Shown: positions 22,226 through 33,100, counted from the first letter of the stretch. The stretch: DNA of 64,000 nucleotides from Petrolisthes cinctipes (GCA_033782935.1 JAWQEG010000286.1:5739001-5803000); one strand, 5' to 3'. Notes: generated by a model not told the origin, from the letters alone. Made by a program: numbers and translations.

Positions 22226-22639
22226 TTAGGTCAGGTTTGGTAAAGTCAGGCAAATTCTAGAATCTAAGAATCATAACTTTAATGTGATGGGAATGTGATA
22301 TTTACTTGTTTTACCTTATAATCCAGCTATGGAGGTGTGTATCACACATGGTCAAAATGCACTGTCACTCTTATATTTCAGCAGATTCTGAAAACAAGGA
22401 ATAATTAATTATCTCTAAAAAGTTGGAAAGTAATTTACTTTTCCGCTTCTATGACTTAACTTAAATTTTACTGGTAAACAATATAAATTAACTCATTAAA
22501 GCGATCATAAAATTTTTATATGCAACTCTTAATGAGCCAAACCTAACTCAGCCTAATCAGGACTTGGGTAAACTACAGGTCTTTAACCTGGGCAAACTAC
22601 TGGCCCAAACCTCATAATAACAAGAAGACTTATCTTATG

Positions 22640-22815
22640 GAGACAATATAGTGTTGTTACATTAGAGTACCTTGATTCCTCCAAAGTAAGCCAGGAAACG
22701 GGACAAAATTAGCAAGATTAGCAAAATTATAGTGCACTGTTGTTTGTAATAGGCTACTTTGGAGGAATCAGTTGCTCCAGATTAATCGACACTGTACTGC
22801 TCCTTTAAATGAGTT
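22640..22815. mobile_element. MITE of the 'CCTCCAAA' family
   Basis: A short palindromic repeat with inverted motifs 'gattcctccaaagta' and 'tactttggaggaatc' near its ends and 'gccaggaaacgggac' inside. Related copies lie at 24085-24245, 24690-24810, 32290-32440, 55815-55885 and 56410-56560. No coding capacity. Superfamily unknown. Confidence 0.7.
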
Positions 22816-23034
22816 AGAAATAGAAAATTTGCATACAGGTAATAGAATAAAATATGTACAGTTTTCCACTGTTGGTGTGGCCAGCTGGTGAATGTTGTCT
22901 AAATTATGACCCCTTGTGTATTGTGATTTGAGAAGTGTTTTGGGCACCTTATTACATTATTTGGCTATATTAATCAGTAATAGTATGTAGGGGACAGCGG
23001 TCAACACAATCTTTTAATAGAGTACTCCTTTATT

Positions 23035-23235
23035 TTCTATTGTTGATATGGGCATGTATTACACTATTGTCTATGAATCGGTTTACAGTACAGTAAACTC
23101 TCATTATCCACTGGGTTTAAGGGTGTGAAATGTACAAAGAGGGTTCACTGTGTATAGATTCATTACAAACAGTGCAAAACACAGTTACAAACACATAACA
23201 GTGGAAAATGAACCATTACTGATTGTACTGGATTT
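23035..23235. mobile_element. Pogo/Tigger-like MITE, copy 1
   Basis: A partial copy of a palindromic MITE. It carries 'cagtaaactctcattatcca' internally and the complement-type end 'acagtggaaaatgaacc'. The CAGTAA..CCTCRTTATCCACTGG terminal style resembles pogo/Tigger inverted repeats (inference). Confidence 0.65.
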
Positions 23236-23314
23236 TTTTTCATCGATTTGCCCTTATTGGTTAGTTTGTATTATTTTCTCAACAATTTGCAAATAGATGA
23301 AATGGTTACTAGCC

Positions 23315-23524
23315 TACAGTAATCCTGGTTTTCCACTGGCATTAAGGGTGTGTATTCCACTGTTTGTAATGAATCTGTGTAAGTTACATTAATTAAACCC
23401 TCTTTGTAGTATATTACACACCCATTAGCCCAGTGGATAATGAGGGTTTACCGTACATCGATTCATAGAAAACAGTATGTGTAATATACACCCATAATAA
23501 CAGCAGAAAACTAGGGATTACTAT
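23315..23524. mobile_element. Pogo/Tigger-like MITE, copy 2
   Basis: An about 210-bp near-complete copy starting 'tacagtaatcctggttttcc' and ending 'gaaaactagggattacta'. It contains the internal inverted block 'cagtggataatgagggttta'. It is followed by a short (TACTA)n run. Confidence 0.75.
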
Positions 23525-23639
23525 ACTATACTATACTATACTAGAGTAAGATAATGGGAATGAGAGATGGCATTAGAGGAAGGTGTCTACATTCTTGCTT
23601 GGCTAGGCAAGGTAAGTTTTCGTTTGTTTTGAGTCTATG

Positions 23640-23880
23640 CAAGGTTTACTTGGGCCCAAAAGGACACAAGGTAATGTCCCGAAGGACACTATGCTAGGTT
23701 CCAAAGGACACTCGGTTAGGCTAGGTCCCGAAGAGTGTCACATTCTAGGTTAGGTTAGGTATGTGTTCATTTGTTTAGACCCCAAAGGACATTAGGTTAA
23801 GCACCGAAGGACTTTCGGTTAGGTTCCAAACTATGACGTTTAAGTACCGTACTGAAGGACACTTGGTTTGGTACAGACTG
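23640..23880. repeat. Degenerate 30-bp tandem repeat
   Basis: Seven or so diverged units containing 'ccgaaggacacttggttagg'-like sequence, with interspersed AGGTT pentamers. No coding frame. Confidence 0.65.
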
Positions 23881-24084
23881 CTCTACTGCAAAATGACATA
23901 TTTTTTATCACAATGCTATTGAAGAGAAGTATAATGGTGTCAACTACTTTTGTGGAAGATATTTTACGGAGGTTCATTTTTCAGCGTAACCCTTTCATGT
24001 AATTCTTCAATTTTTTTTAATCCATATTTCTTTAGTACTGGTATATATTTTCTGTGGATCACAAACTTTTTAACACTAGTAGGT

Positions 24085-24245
24085 GGGAAAGTATACTTTT
24101 GGTACATTGTAGTGCTTTGATTCTTCCAAAGTATGCCAGGAAACCACTAGAATAGCACAAATAATGGTGGCCTGTTGCTTAGAATAGTTTGGAGGAATCG
24201 GTTGCTTTAGATTTACTGGTACCAACATTGTACCTTCCACTTAAA
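24085..24245. mobile_element. MITE of the 'CCTCCAAA' family, copy 2
   Basis: Starts near 'gtatacttttggtacattg' and has 'gattcttccaaagtatgcc' and 'atagtttggaggaatcgg' as inverted blocks about 80 bp apart. It closely matches 56410-56560. Confidence 0.75.
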
Positions 24246-24813
24246 CATGGAAATGAACATGAAAACAGCCACGTTTAGACAAACAAGCAAATAAGACACC
24301 TTGTATACTGGAACCACTTTTTTATACATCAGTATATTATCTCATCAAATATAACTTTGAAAGTCAAAATGAATCTTGCACAGTTCACTAAGGAAACATT
24401 ACAGTCCGCCCTTGATATAAGATAAATTAATTTAGCACTATTGAGTGTAAAATGAAGTGGTAGATACAAGTAATAATTCATTGTATATTGTCCCTCTACT
24501 GTATTGCATATTTTATATCAATAGTGTCACATATAGCCTATGGGGTGTAAAATAAATGAGTAATATTCCACTGCTGCTACTTGCTCCCCTTAAATAAATG
24601 GTATAGTAATATGAATGCTTTGGATGATGATCAATGAAATTTAAAAGAAGATTTCTTAGGTATATTGTTGGGCTACTGAATCTCTCAAGTTACACCATGA
24701 AACACCTTCCTTTATAAGTAGTTTTGAGATGAGTTTCCTGAAATAGTTTGGAGGAATCAATGCCCCTCCAATTTACCAAAAAGAGGTGCTCCCCTTAAAT
24801 AGTTCACTAACAT

Positions 24814-25235
24814 TGTGGAATGGTGTGGGTTCCACTATTTTTCAGGATGCTCAAACTCACTGGTTACACGGTTTATTAAGAGAACAGGTTGTATAGCACA
24901 GTAAGATAGTACAAGTAAATATAGTACTCCAGGACCAGGCCAGACTAAGTAGAGAGTGAACACGTGGTAGTGGGAGAGCACACATGAGGTATAACTTGCA
25001 GGTAGAGCTGTGCTTGGAGGTGAGTCGCTGTAGTGTGTAGCAGGAGCGGAGCAGGCGGCTGTCAGGAAGGGGAGTTTCTGGCCTGGTTAGTGCTGGAGGC
25101 AGAGTGACCGAGCCTGACCCGAGAGGCCGCTTTTAAGCTGCCCGCGTTCTGGGTTAGGATGTGCACGCAGGCGGGTATCCAGCTGAGGTAGGCAAGTGAA
25201 GTCCCAGATGCGTGAAGAGTGCTTGGCTCGCTACA
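24814..25235 (-). repeat. Solo LTR with 4-bp TSD (ACAT)
   Basis: 422 bp, on the plus strand beginning TGTGGAAT and ending CGCTACA, so it has canonical TG..CA ends. It is flanked by ACAT at 24810-24813 and 25236-25239. Read on the minus strand it has a TTAAAAG-type promoter at about 25130 and AATAAA at about 24870. No internal region is attached. It is a different family from the TGTAGCGG LTRs. Confidence 0.85.
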
Positions 25236-25409
25236 ACATCATAATATATTAATGTTACATGGGCTGGGTGTAAAATAAGAGGGTGTAATGCCATTGGTTG
25301 TTCAGGCAGTGATGTCAAAACATGCAACCACTCACACCCAATAGCTTTCTTTTTCAGTATATAAAAATACACTGATTATAACAACATTAATGCTTGCTTT
25401 TCCTTACAG

Positions 25410-25796
25410 ATAGCTGCTGTTATAGCCTCAGTTTGAAGATGACATCAATCCCAGGTATGGCAGATAAACTTTTGAGAGGAGTAACAAGCAAGACTTGTTC
25501 TGATCAGAAAGCAGACAGCAACAGAGAAGTTGAAGTAATCACCATTTCTCAGGCAGCCACTTCGAATTCCTCCTCTTCCTCAGACAACAAAAAATCATGC
25601 GATCAACTACCACAGATTTCCATTTCACCAGTAATGGCAGATAAACCAATGAGAGGAATTACAACAGAACGAAAAGCAGTAAACGACAGAGATGTAGAAA
25701 TAATTACCATTTCTCAGTCGGCCCCTTCAAAATCCTCCTCTTCATCAGTCAATGAGAAATTATCCCATCAACAGCCACAGATTCCCTCTTCACCAG
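25410..25796 (+). CDS. Exon of unrecognised host gene (internally duplicated)
   Basis: An open frame bounded by a strong acceptor (polypyrimidine then TTACAG, ending 25409) and a donor (CCAG|GTATGT, exon end 25796). It is phase 1 at both sides, so the exon is symmetric. It encodes about 129 residues. A possible start Met is at 25439, though the frame is open through the acceptor. The product is two imperfect copies of a unit of about 58 residues, each with 'MADK..RG.T', then 'VE.ITISQ', then a serine run. It is predicted disordered, with no known domain. The next candidate exon at 31415 is phase 0, so an intermediate exon must be missing if the two belong together. The host-gene call is inference from the splice sites. 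Confidence 0.55.
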
Positions 25797-26334
25797 GTAT
25801 GTTAAGGCCATTTTTTTTTTTTTTTTTTCTATTCATCTCGGAAAGTGAGATTTTTTTTTTTTTTTTTTTATGTTCCGACACTGGACATAGGCTTCATGAA
25901 GCCCGTTATCGTGGCCCAGGTCAACCGCTGCTCACACACACACGTCACGCCTTCTGAACTGGCACCTAGCCACAGAGGGAGGGAAGTGAGGGTTATTCCC
26001 AAATATTACAGCTCTTATGGTACCAGCAAGGGTGTTTTTCGACGTTCGGTGGCCTTATATTTAGCGCCTGAAACTCAAATCGGAAGAGTAAATATTCTCA
26101 GGCCCTCACCTGAGAGAAATGCAAGAAACAAGCCGAAATAATTTCATTTGAGATGCCAAAACACATTGTGTTTGTAGGAGCCCAAATCATAATAAGGGGG
26201 ATAAACGGATTAGGAGGTAAGCAAGAATATCTATGGTGTTGATGATGGAGTGGTACAATGACTCCATAGACACATAAAGAACCATTGTCAACACAATGGA
26301 TGTTTTTGCATACCAGCCCACAGTTCCAGAGTTG

Positions 26335-26500
26335 ATTAGGCTACTGTATATGAAAGACTGAGAGTACCAGTTAAATCTTGCATTAGGGAGTTAAACAGAA
26401 CAGGGGTGAGACTCAGTAGCTTGATGAGTATTGTGTTCTCCTCTGAGGGGAAGAAGCATACATTGAGTGAGTTCAGAAGAGTAGTGTCAAGTATCTACCG
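26335..26500 (-). mobile_element. LINE 4 3'-region fragment
   Basis: Matches 8850-9000 of the larger minus-strand LINE ('tatatgaaagactgagagta', 'cttgcattagggagtt', 'gagttcagaagag'). It is short and truncated at both ends. Confidence 0.75.
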
Positions 26501-26699
26501 GTATATCTATAGGCTATACAATGTATAATAACGTGCAGCTGGTTGTGGAATATATATACGTCTCATTTGCATTATACATGCTTGACTTCAGAGCTCAAAC
26601 TCTTCTAGTTGATTTCTTATCAATCTTTTTATTTTGAAAGGTATCAAAGCCTTCACTACCATGCAAGTCATTACCCTCACATCTGATGGCAGAAGTCTA

Positions 26700-26828
26700 G
26701 GGGTGGTATTATTAAACTTCTTCAAGGAAAAAAATGGCTTTTTGTTCCTCAATTCATATAGTAAAATAATATAAATTTAGCCACAAAGCGCCTTTACCCC
26801 GAAGAAGTAGTTTAATAATACCACCCTT
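26700..26828. mobile_element. Small MITE (GGGTGGTATTATTAAAC ends)
   Basis: Terminal inverted repeats of about 24 bp: GGGTGGTATTATTAAACTTC at the left and its near-complement at the right (about 26799-26825), around an AT-rich centre. Total about 128 bp. Target duplication unclear. Confidence 0.7.
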
Positions 26829-27059
26829 AAACTTTTCCCCTTGTCTATAAAGTAATCCCATTATGTATATACTGTAGCTTAGAGGGGTGTTTTCTTGGCA
26901 AAGTTGAATGAACATATAGGCATTTGTGGTGCTTGAAGAATAATATAGCTAAGATTAGTATTAAATTTAACTGTAAATTTGCAGTACCAGAAGACAGAAT
27001 TACTGAAATTGAACATAAAAGAGTAATTGAAAAACTTAATAATATTATTTGTATTACAA

Positions 27060-27250
27060 TTGGAGTTTCAGTAATCCCTTGTTTTCCACTGGTGTTATGA
27101 GTGTGTACTGCACAATTTGTAATGGATCTGTGTACAGTAAATCCTCTTTGTACATTACACACTCATAACAATAGTGGATAATGAGGGTTTATTGTACACG
27201 GATTCATAGAAAGCAGTACAATACACACCCATAAACCAGTGGTTTTGTAA
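27060..27250. mobile_element. Pogo/Tigger-like MITE, copy 3
   Basis: Contains 'cagtaatcccttgttttcca' at the left, 'acagtaaatcctctttgtac' and 'ataatgagggtttattgtac' inside, and 'acacccataaaccagtgg' at the right. Same family as 23315-23524. Confidence 0.75.
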
Positions 27251-28246
27251 TGAAGCAAAATTGTTATCACTTCAGAATGCCAAGCCAAGGGTGATGTATC
27301 AAACAGCCAGGGATTACAGCAAAAGGTGAGTATAATAGACCCTCGATATACAATGAAAAAATTCTTGTATTCACCACTTCAGTTTACACTCAGTCGCTTA
27401 TTGAAGACCACCAAATGTTTTCCCAGGTTCTGTTTTTCATTACCATACAGACTAAGCTATTTAGGCTACTGAGCTTGTGTTAAAAGGATGATGCTTAATT
27501 TTATTGTCTTAAACTGTGTTTAGGGCCTACTGTAATTATCAAGAAAACAAAACAATATTTCATAAGAATAGTTCCCCCTGGACTTTTCCAACTTCTTATA
27601 GTTTTTTCATGCATATTATTATGTGATCCATTCATTATTAACTAAATTATTGTGAGGAATGAATTTTCAACTGACCTGACCCAACCTAACCTGGCCTAAC
27701 CTAACCTAACCTTAACCTGTTTAGATTAGTTGAGTTAGGTCAGGTTGAAGGTTCTCTCCTTACAGTAATTTTGTCAAAAATCAGTAGAACACCCAAAAAT
27801 ATGCATAAAAAGCTATATGATTCCCAACTGAAGTAATTTAGGTATTCCAGAGAGTGAACCAAAAGGTAAGGCTAAAGTAATTAAATTAGCCAAGTCAACT
27901 GTATGGATTTGCTCCTTGTCTCCAAGGATTCTAGTACAGGAGAAGGATAGGCCACTCTTATGGGAGTTTTGGTCGTTGCTGTGCAACAGAACCACCTCAT
28001 GGCTAACAGGAATCACTAACAGCAGGCGCATTTACTTTTACAAAAGCGGTGGTTCTTTTTTTTTTTTTTTTTTTGGTTTGCTGAAGTTGATTTTGTGACT
28101 GAAATGGGGATTACTGGGTGCTTAACAATAAACTGTTCCAGCATCTCTAAGTGGAATAAGGACTTATCAATTTTCTACTTTTCAAAAGATCCTGAAGCGC
28201 GAGTTTTTACATAACTCAGTAAGCTACGGAGTTTGGATTTGACTGA

Positions 28247-28500
28247 TTGTGATAGTTATACAGTATTAATTTGATATTAACTGGTGTTAGATGATAATAC
28301 CATATCCCTTAGCAAGGTACGAAGTACAGATGACTTACTCTGATAGTTATACAGTATTAATTTTAGCGGTAATGACATCGATATTAACTGCAGTGTCAGA
28401 TGATGATACCTTATCCTTTCTATAGTTAATAGAGTATTTATATTGGTGGTAATGACATTGGTATTAAGGTGTGTCAGATGATGATAGACTACCTTATGTT
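28247..28500. repeat. Diverged tandem repeat, about 90-bp unit
   Basis: Three units, each with a 'tagttatacagtattaatt'-like start and a 'gtcagatgatgatacctta'-like end. Confidence 0.7.
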
Positions 28501-28649
28501 ATATATTTTCGTAAGTACTGTACTGTAGTCTGTATATCTATATGATCCTGTTAGGATGGAGTACTGTATTGCATATATATTTTCCTACCCCAAGACTGAA
28601 ACTATGGCTTAAGGCTTCCAGACAACAAGATATAATGAAAGTAACTCCT

Positions 28650-28855
28650 GATTTTTAGAACCTCGCAAACTAAAAAAGAAAGCAGGAAATCATTGTTTCT
28701 AAAACACAGGTAACCACTCCTCAATAATCCTCATAGTAATGTTATAATGCTCTCATTTCCTGGTGATGGCATTAAAATATTGTACGTACTGTACAGTACA
28801 TGTACTTATAGTTAATTGTTTTGTTGTTTTAAGTATGGTCTATAAAATCTATATT
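28650..28855 (+). repeat. Paralogous block, 5' part (see 5541-6125)
   Basis: Matches the first part of the block at 5541-5700. An acceptor-like 'tgatttttag' (28660) and donor-like ACAG|GTAACC (28709) bound about 50 bp with one open phase, so it may be a small exon. The right edge is cut by the LINE tail. Confidence 0.55.
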
Positions 28856-30250
28856 GAATTGAATTGAATAGAATAGAATAGAGTTTATTGCTCAGACTTC
28901 CACAGAAGTATGGAGCACAGCTCCTACATAACTTCTAAATTTTTTCCATCACCATAATATATATGACCATATCTAAACATTTTAAGTACTGTATCCAGGA
29001 AACATACTAAATTATTCAATATTTTAACACTACTACATTGCATTAACTCATTAAATTTATTCCTATTTGGCCTTGTCCAGAAGTACTGTGGGATACATTC
29101 ATGTGGCAACTGTTCAATTACCTGGTTATTACATACTAGTACAATATGATATTCATCTCCCAGTACTGTACTGTCACATTTATCACAATTTCTTTCCTCC
29201 TTAGGTACATTCTGGTATCTACCTACTGTTACTGGCAATCTATTGTTGTTTGTTCTAATTTTAGTGAAAATTATTCTAGATTTAGTCTTAAGTTTGGTTA
29301 AATACTCCTCTCTGCTAAAAATACATTTGAAAGTTATGTAATTACTACAAACAGACTTTCTCCTAACATTACCATACCAGAGTGATATCCATTGGTCTCT
29401 AAGTTTTTGTTTCACTGCTTTACCAAGCCATTCAGGGTTAGGTACTTCCTGGTACAACCACACCCATGACAATCCACAGTTGTTTAATATAGACTTAATT
29501 TCTTTTATCCAGGGTGAGGTGTACAGACCAGCATTGTCCAGGTTCAATAAACACTGATACATTACATAAGATAGTTTTCCATGTCCACCATTAATTAGTC
29601 TAATCCAATAATTAACCATTTTCACCTTGATATCAATATTAAGTGGATATGCCCCAAGTTCCCCATAAACATTGTCATTACATGTGTTTCTTTGTACACA
29701 CAGCATATGTTTTAAAAATCTCATATGTAAAATTTCTACTTCCCTTATAACAGTATTACCCCACACCTCACAACCATACAACATTATAGGTACCACTGTA
29801 TCTCTAAATAGCTCCATTTGGATATCAACAGGAAGATCAAATTTCCTACACTTTCCTATCAAGCTATACATAGCTCTTGTAGCTGTCTCAACACATTCCT
29901 GTTGCCCTCTTCTAAATCTACCATTACAATTAAACAACACTCCAAGATATTTATATTCTTCTACAACTTCTATATTTTCATTACTGTACATGAAATTATA
30001 CCCATCCACTCTTGCTCTTGCTCTACCAAATACCACAACCTTTGTCTTACTTGTATTGACCTCAAGTTTCCATTGATTACAGTAATTCTCTAATGACTTA
30101 AGTGCATTGCTTATTCCTTCCTCCCTCTCACCCATAATAATAGTATCATCAGCATACATTAGTACAAGCAATCTCGTATACATATCTAATACCTGGTCAT
30201 TAAACTTTAAGTGTGTACATCTTTCACTCAATGACTGTCCTCTTCTTCAA
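28855..30250 (-). mobile_element. LINE 3 insertion (minus strand)
   Basis: A non-LTR element with a poly(A)-signal-type tail followed by (TTCTA)n and (ATTCA)n repeats at 28850-28885 on the minus strand. It separates two halves of the paralogous block. The 5' boundary is uncertain. Confidence 0.7.
28924..30231 (-). CDS. LINE 3 reverse transcriptase, C-terminal half, open
   Basis: A 435-residue open frame starting just before the catalytic YADDT block (residues about 25-30). It then has 'NTSKTKVVVFGR', 'EYKYLGVLFNCNGRF', 'PIMLYGCEVWG' and a C-terminal Cys/His block 'CDKCDSTVLGDEYH' followed by a Cys, as in many CR1/L2-like LINE C-termini. The polymerase palm blocks before YADD are absent, so the protein is truncated at its N-terminus by 5' truncation of the element. 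The frame itself has no stop, which suggests a recent insertion. It is not autonomous. No domain before the RT can be seen within 350 bp upstream. Confidence 0.75.
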   Translation of the reverse strand: MSERCTHLKFNDQVLDMYTRLLVLMYADDTIIMGEREEGISNALKSLENYCNQWKLEVNTSKTKVVVFGRARARVDGYNFMYSNENIEVVEEYKYLGVLFNCNGRFRRGQQECVETATRAMYSLIGKCRKFDLPVDIQMELFRDTVVPIMLYGCEVWGNTVIREVEILHMRFLKHMLCVQRNTCNDNVYGELGAYPLNIDIKVKMVNYWIRLINGGHGKLSYVMYQCLLNLDNAGLYTSPWIKEIKSILNNCGLSWVWLYQEVPNPEWLGKAVKQKLRDQWISLWYGNVRRKSVCSNYITFKCIFSREEYLTKLKTKSRIIFTKIRTNNNRLPVTVGRYQNVPKEERNCDKCDSTVLGDEYHIVLVCNNQVIEQLPHECIPQYFWTRPNRNKFNELMQCSSVKILNNLVCFLDTVLKMFRYGHIYYGDGKNLEVM

Positions 30251-30306
30251 ATATACATCAAATATACATTATTAAAGTATGGCTGCTTTAGCAATTAGTT
30301 CTCTGT

Positions 30307-30466
30307 GTGAGGTTGTGGTATTGCCCGGGTGACCGAAGCCATTCCCAGGGACTCGCGCCCCCTGGTGGGGGGCGGGGGGATGTTGTGATGGTTTGGCCCC
30401 CATAGCTTCCTTCCTTGGTAGCCTTGGGGGGTGATCCCACGACGTAGACGCCGCCACTCCAGGACC
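30307..30466 (-). mobile_element. SINE-like insertion with 10-bp TSD
   Basis: A GC-rich block of about 160 bp flanked by the direct duplication AGTTCTCTGT at 30297-30306 and 30467-30476. It contains 'gactcgcgccccctggtggg' and 'ggtgatcccacgacg'. The duplication length fits LINE-mobilised DNA. tRNA-like A and B boxes are not convincing, so the class is open. Confidence 0.65.
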
Positions 30467-30609
30467 AGTTCTCTGTTGTTGATATTAGGATATAGATAAT
30501 TTATTATGTAATTTTCCTTAAATACATACCCCAAGCAAGATTTTTTAAAATTTTCAAGCACATGTAAAAATAACTGTATTGTCCTCACAGCAAGTAGGAA
30601 TATAGGACG

Positions 30610-31115
30610 CAAGAATGCTCTCACCTAGTGGTAGTGGAGGTATCAGTGTTGTACAGTACTTATAGCTCATTGCTTTATAGTTTTAAGAATAACCTATATG
30701 TATGTCTCTATTTAGGTACTTTTGCATCAAAATATTATTGAGAAATATAATTGTAGAGGTCATAAACAAGTAAGAATCTTCACACATTGGAGTTACCGTA
30801 CTGTACTAAATTAGTAGGTATGGGTTTTTAGCAATATATTTGGGCTTTGTCGAAGTTATTATTGTAATTTATTATGGAATTTGACCACAATGAATATAAT
30901 TATCCATTCTATACCCAAATAATTAGTATCAAAGGTCCTGTGCATTACTAGTGAAGATAATCTAACTTAAAAACTAATCAGGATAATGAGAAGCAGACGG
31001 AGCTGGAGTGTTGATTCCAGCTGGCCGCTAGAGGCACCACTGTCCCTGCCAGCTAGAGTGATGACATGAAAGTAGCGTTGAATGGCCTATCCTCCCAGTA
31101 TGTACTAGAATCCTT
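30610..31115 (+). repeat. Paralogous block, 3' part (see 5541-6125)
   Basis: Matches about 5640-6125, including 'attgtagaggtcataaaca' and 'ctggccgctagaggc'. About 90 bp at its left edge repeat sequence already present at 28750-28855. Confidence 0.65.
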
Positions 31116-31414
31116 TAATCCTTGTTGTCACCAAGAGGCATTGAAATGCCTCTCGTGAAGGGAGAGATCAGTATTTAATGGGCTTGAATGGAGGTATGAA
31201 TGTGAGTATGACCCATTTACTAGGTATGTATTTCTGTTTCTCCTTTTGTATTCGGATCTCATTTTTCCATCCCTGGCTCTCGAGCACAGCACCCCTTGAA
31301 CGAAGGGAAATGAAGTATTGATAATGATGACTTTAACTAAATTTGTACTTCCTTATAATTATGTGATTAGAGAAAATTTATAAATAAAAGTCTCATTTAT
31401 GATATTATTTCCAG

Positions 31415-32266
31415 GCTTCTTGTACCCTAGGGAAGGATGAGTTACTCAAGAAATGTCCTGGAAAAGGAGGAACCAAAATATCATGGCGTCCAGGCAGCGG
31501 TCGGCACGTCAGCGAGGGACCAGACTCGTACAGATTGTTCTCACGCATCTCTCGCACTCTACACATGGAAGATGCTGTTGATGTATGTCTAAAGTGGAGG
31601 ATGGAGCCAAAGAACATCATCTCATTTAGTTGCATTGATTCTCGTGATCTTCCCCCAATTCACCCCTGTCATGACCTCAAAGTATTGTGGTTTGGAGCTC
31701 ACTTCCACTGCAACCAAGATGAAGACGAGCCGGACTGGTATGGCAACGTACAGTTCTCGGTCGACTCCGCGATCCTACTGGATAACTGGAAATTTTTCTT
31801 TCTGGTAGAAATGATGACCACACCAACACACACCTGTTCCCGCATATTGGTCACAAACACGGACTACTCCGACGTGTTGCCACCCTATGATTATCGTCGT
31901 TCTGGGGGCCCTTGGCAGGTCACCTCCCAGGGGCACCAGGCACTCGTCAACTGCTCCAGGTTCAGGTTCAAAGGCACGAATAGTCACCAGCACATCTTAG
32001 AATTCATGATCGATGTATCACAGGAGGATGAAAAGGATCTTAGAAATCACGAGGATGCTCAGAACATGAAAGTACGTCACGTGTGCAATCGCTACCAGCG
32101 GGCGGGAACTCCTTGCCCCACTCCATTCTCATGTTCTGTAACTGCTTCGCTCTTTTTCCATAAATTGGAGAAGTTGGGTGTATGTCTAACTGCAGGTATT
32201 CCTAATCTCTCAGAAAGTGGCAAGAATCACCTCCTGCAATACTTACAGGATAAAAAACAAATATAG
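31415..32266 (+). CDS. Terminal exon of unrecognised host gene
   Basis: A single long frame entered from an acceptor (TTATTTCCAG, ending 31414) and closed by TAG at 32264-32266. It encodes 283 residues in phase 0. Codon use is balanced and GC is higher than in the flanking DNA, unlike the transposon frames. Visible features are a basic start ('GKDELLKKCPGKGG'), a core with 'DLKVLWFGAHFHC', 'DWYGNVQFSVD', 'HTCSRILVTNTDYSDVLP' and 'SGGPWQVTSQG', and many Cys residues (e.g. CSRFRFKG, CNRY, CPTPFSC). There is no signal peptide, since the start is in an upstream exon, and no membrane segment. I do not recognise the family and assign no function. It is probably the last exon of a multi-exon gene whose upstream exons include the one at 25410 or others not seen. 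Confidence 0.65.
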   Translation, partial: ASCTLGKDELLKKCPGKGGTKISWRPGSGRHVSEGPDSYRLFSRISRTLHMEDAVDVCLKWRMEPKNIISFSCIDSRDLPPIHPCHDLKVLWFGAHFHCNQDEDEPDWYGNVQFSVDSAILLDNWKFFFLVEMMTTPTHTCSRILVTNTDYSDVLPPYDYRRSGGPWQVTSQGHQALVNCSRFRFKGTNSHQHILEFMIDVSQEDEKDLRNHEDAQNMKVRHVCNRYQRAGTPCPTPFSCSVTASLFFHKLEKLGVCLTAGIPNLSESGKNHLLQYLQDKKQI

Positions 32267-32289
32267 ATGATAGGTGTGCACTGATACTT

Positions 32290-32440
32290 TTAAGGGGAGA
32301 CCCAATTTTTGGTAATTTGAAGGGCTACTGAATTCTCCAAACAAATTCCGGAAGCAGAACCCATATTAGTGACACTAAGGTGACATGTTACCTGGGATAC
32401 TCCAAATTATAAAAGAGGTCCTCCAACGAATATATTCTTT
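32290..32440. mobile_element. MITE of the 'CCTCCAAA' family, degenerate copy
   Basis: Contains 'gggctactgaattctccaaa' and 'gggatactccaaattataaa' as weakly matching blocks. It lies just downstream of the candidate terminal exon. Confidence 0.45.
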
Positions 32441-32499
32441 CTGCTGTGGGACAAAACTGGGCCAAGTTTGTGTTAGTCATTCAATAAGTCAAATATTTT

Positions 32500-32695
32500 T
32501 ACAGTAATCTCTTGTTTCCACTGGTGTTGTGGGTGTGTATTGCACTGTTTGAAATGAATCTATATACCGTAAATCCACATTATCCACTTGATTTATGGGT
32601 GTGTAATGTACCAAAAGGGTTTACTGTACACAGATTCATTACAAGAAGTATAATACACACCCATAACAACCGGGGAAAACAAGGGTTTACTACAT
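32500..32695. mobile_element. Pogo/Tigger-like MITE, copy 4
   Basis: About 195 bp from 'acagtaatctcttgtttcc' to 'aaacaagggtttactac'. The internal block 'aaatccacattatccactt' repeats the terminal motif in weaker form. Confidence 0.8.
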
Positions 32696-32899
32696 CTGAA
32701 AAGTTATGTTCCATTAATTTTATTCTTATAAAAATATTGTGCCACCACTGAGAGAATAGAAGCTTTTAACTATGTGTACAATATCTGTATAAATACAATT
32801 GTTATTTTAGTTTGTTTGGTTATAGTAGAGATACTGTAACCGTGTTTTAAGTTACTGTATTAAAATGCAAGTAGAAACGTGATATTACTCATTAATATA

Positions 32900-33100
32900 C
32901 AGTAATGCCTTGTGTTTCACTTGTGTTGTGGATGTGTATTGAACTGTTTATAATGAATCTGTGCACTACAGTAAACCTTCATCATCCTCTGGGGTTATGA
33001 GTGTGTAATGTTTTATGTGGTTTTACTGTACACATGTTCATTATAAACAGTTCGTTACACACCCACAACAACAGTGGAAAACAGGAATTTCTGTACAGTA
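32900..33100. mobile_element. Pogo/Tigger-like MITE, copy 5
   Basis: From 'acagtaatgccttgtgtttc' to 'agtggaaaacaggaatttct'. Same internal arrangement as copy 4. Confidence 0.8.

Larger units (their letters stand above)
25797..28649. other. Probable intron with repeats
   Basis: Starts with a GTATGT donor and then two T-runs (about 25811-25830 and 25852-25869). It holds a LINE 4 fragment (26335-26500), a small MITE (26700-26828), a pogo-like MITE (27060-27250), an AACCT patch (27680-27720), another T-run (28050-28072) and a diverged tandem repeat (28247-28500). No coding frame stands out. Confidence 0.5.

Noticed and set aside
30295..30624. 109-codon minus-strand frame as a gene
   Set aside because: It crosses the SINE-like insertion and its duplication, so the frame is a chance fusion.
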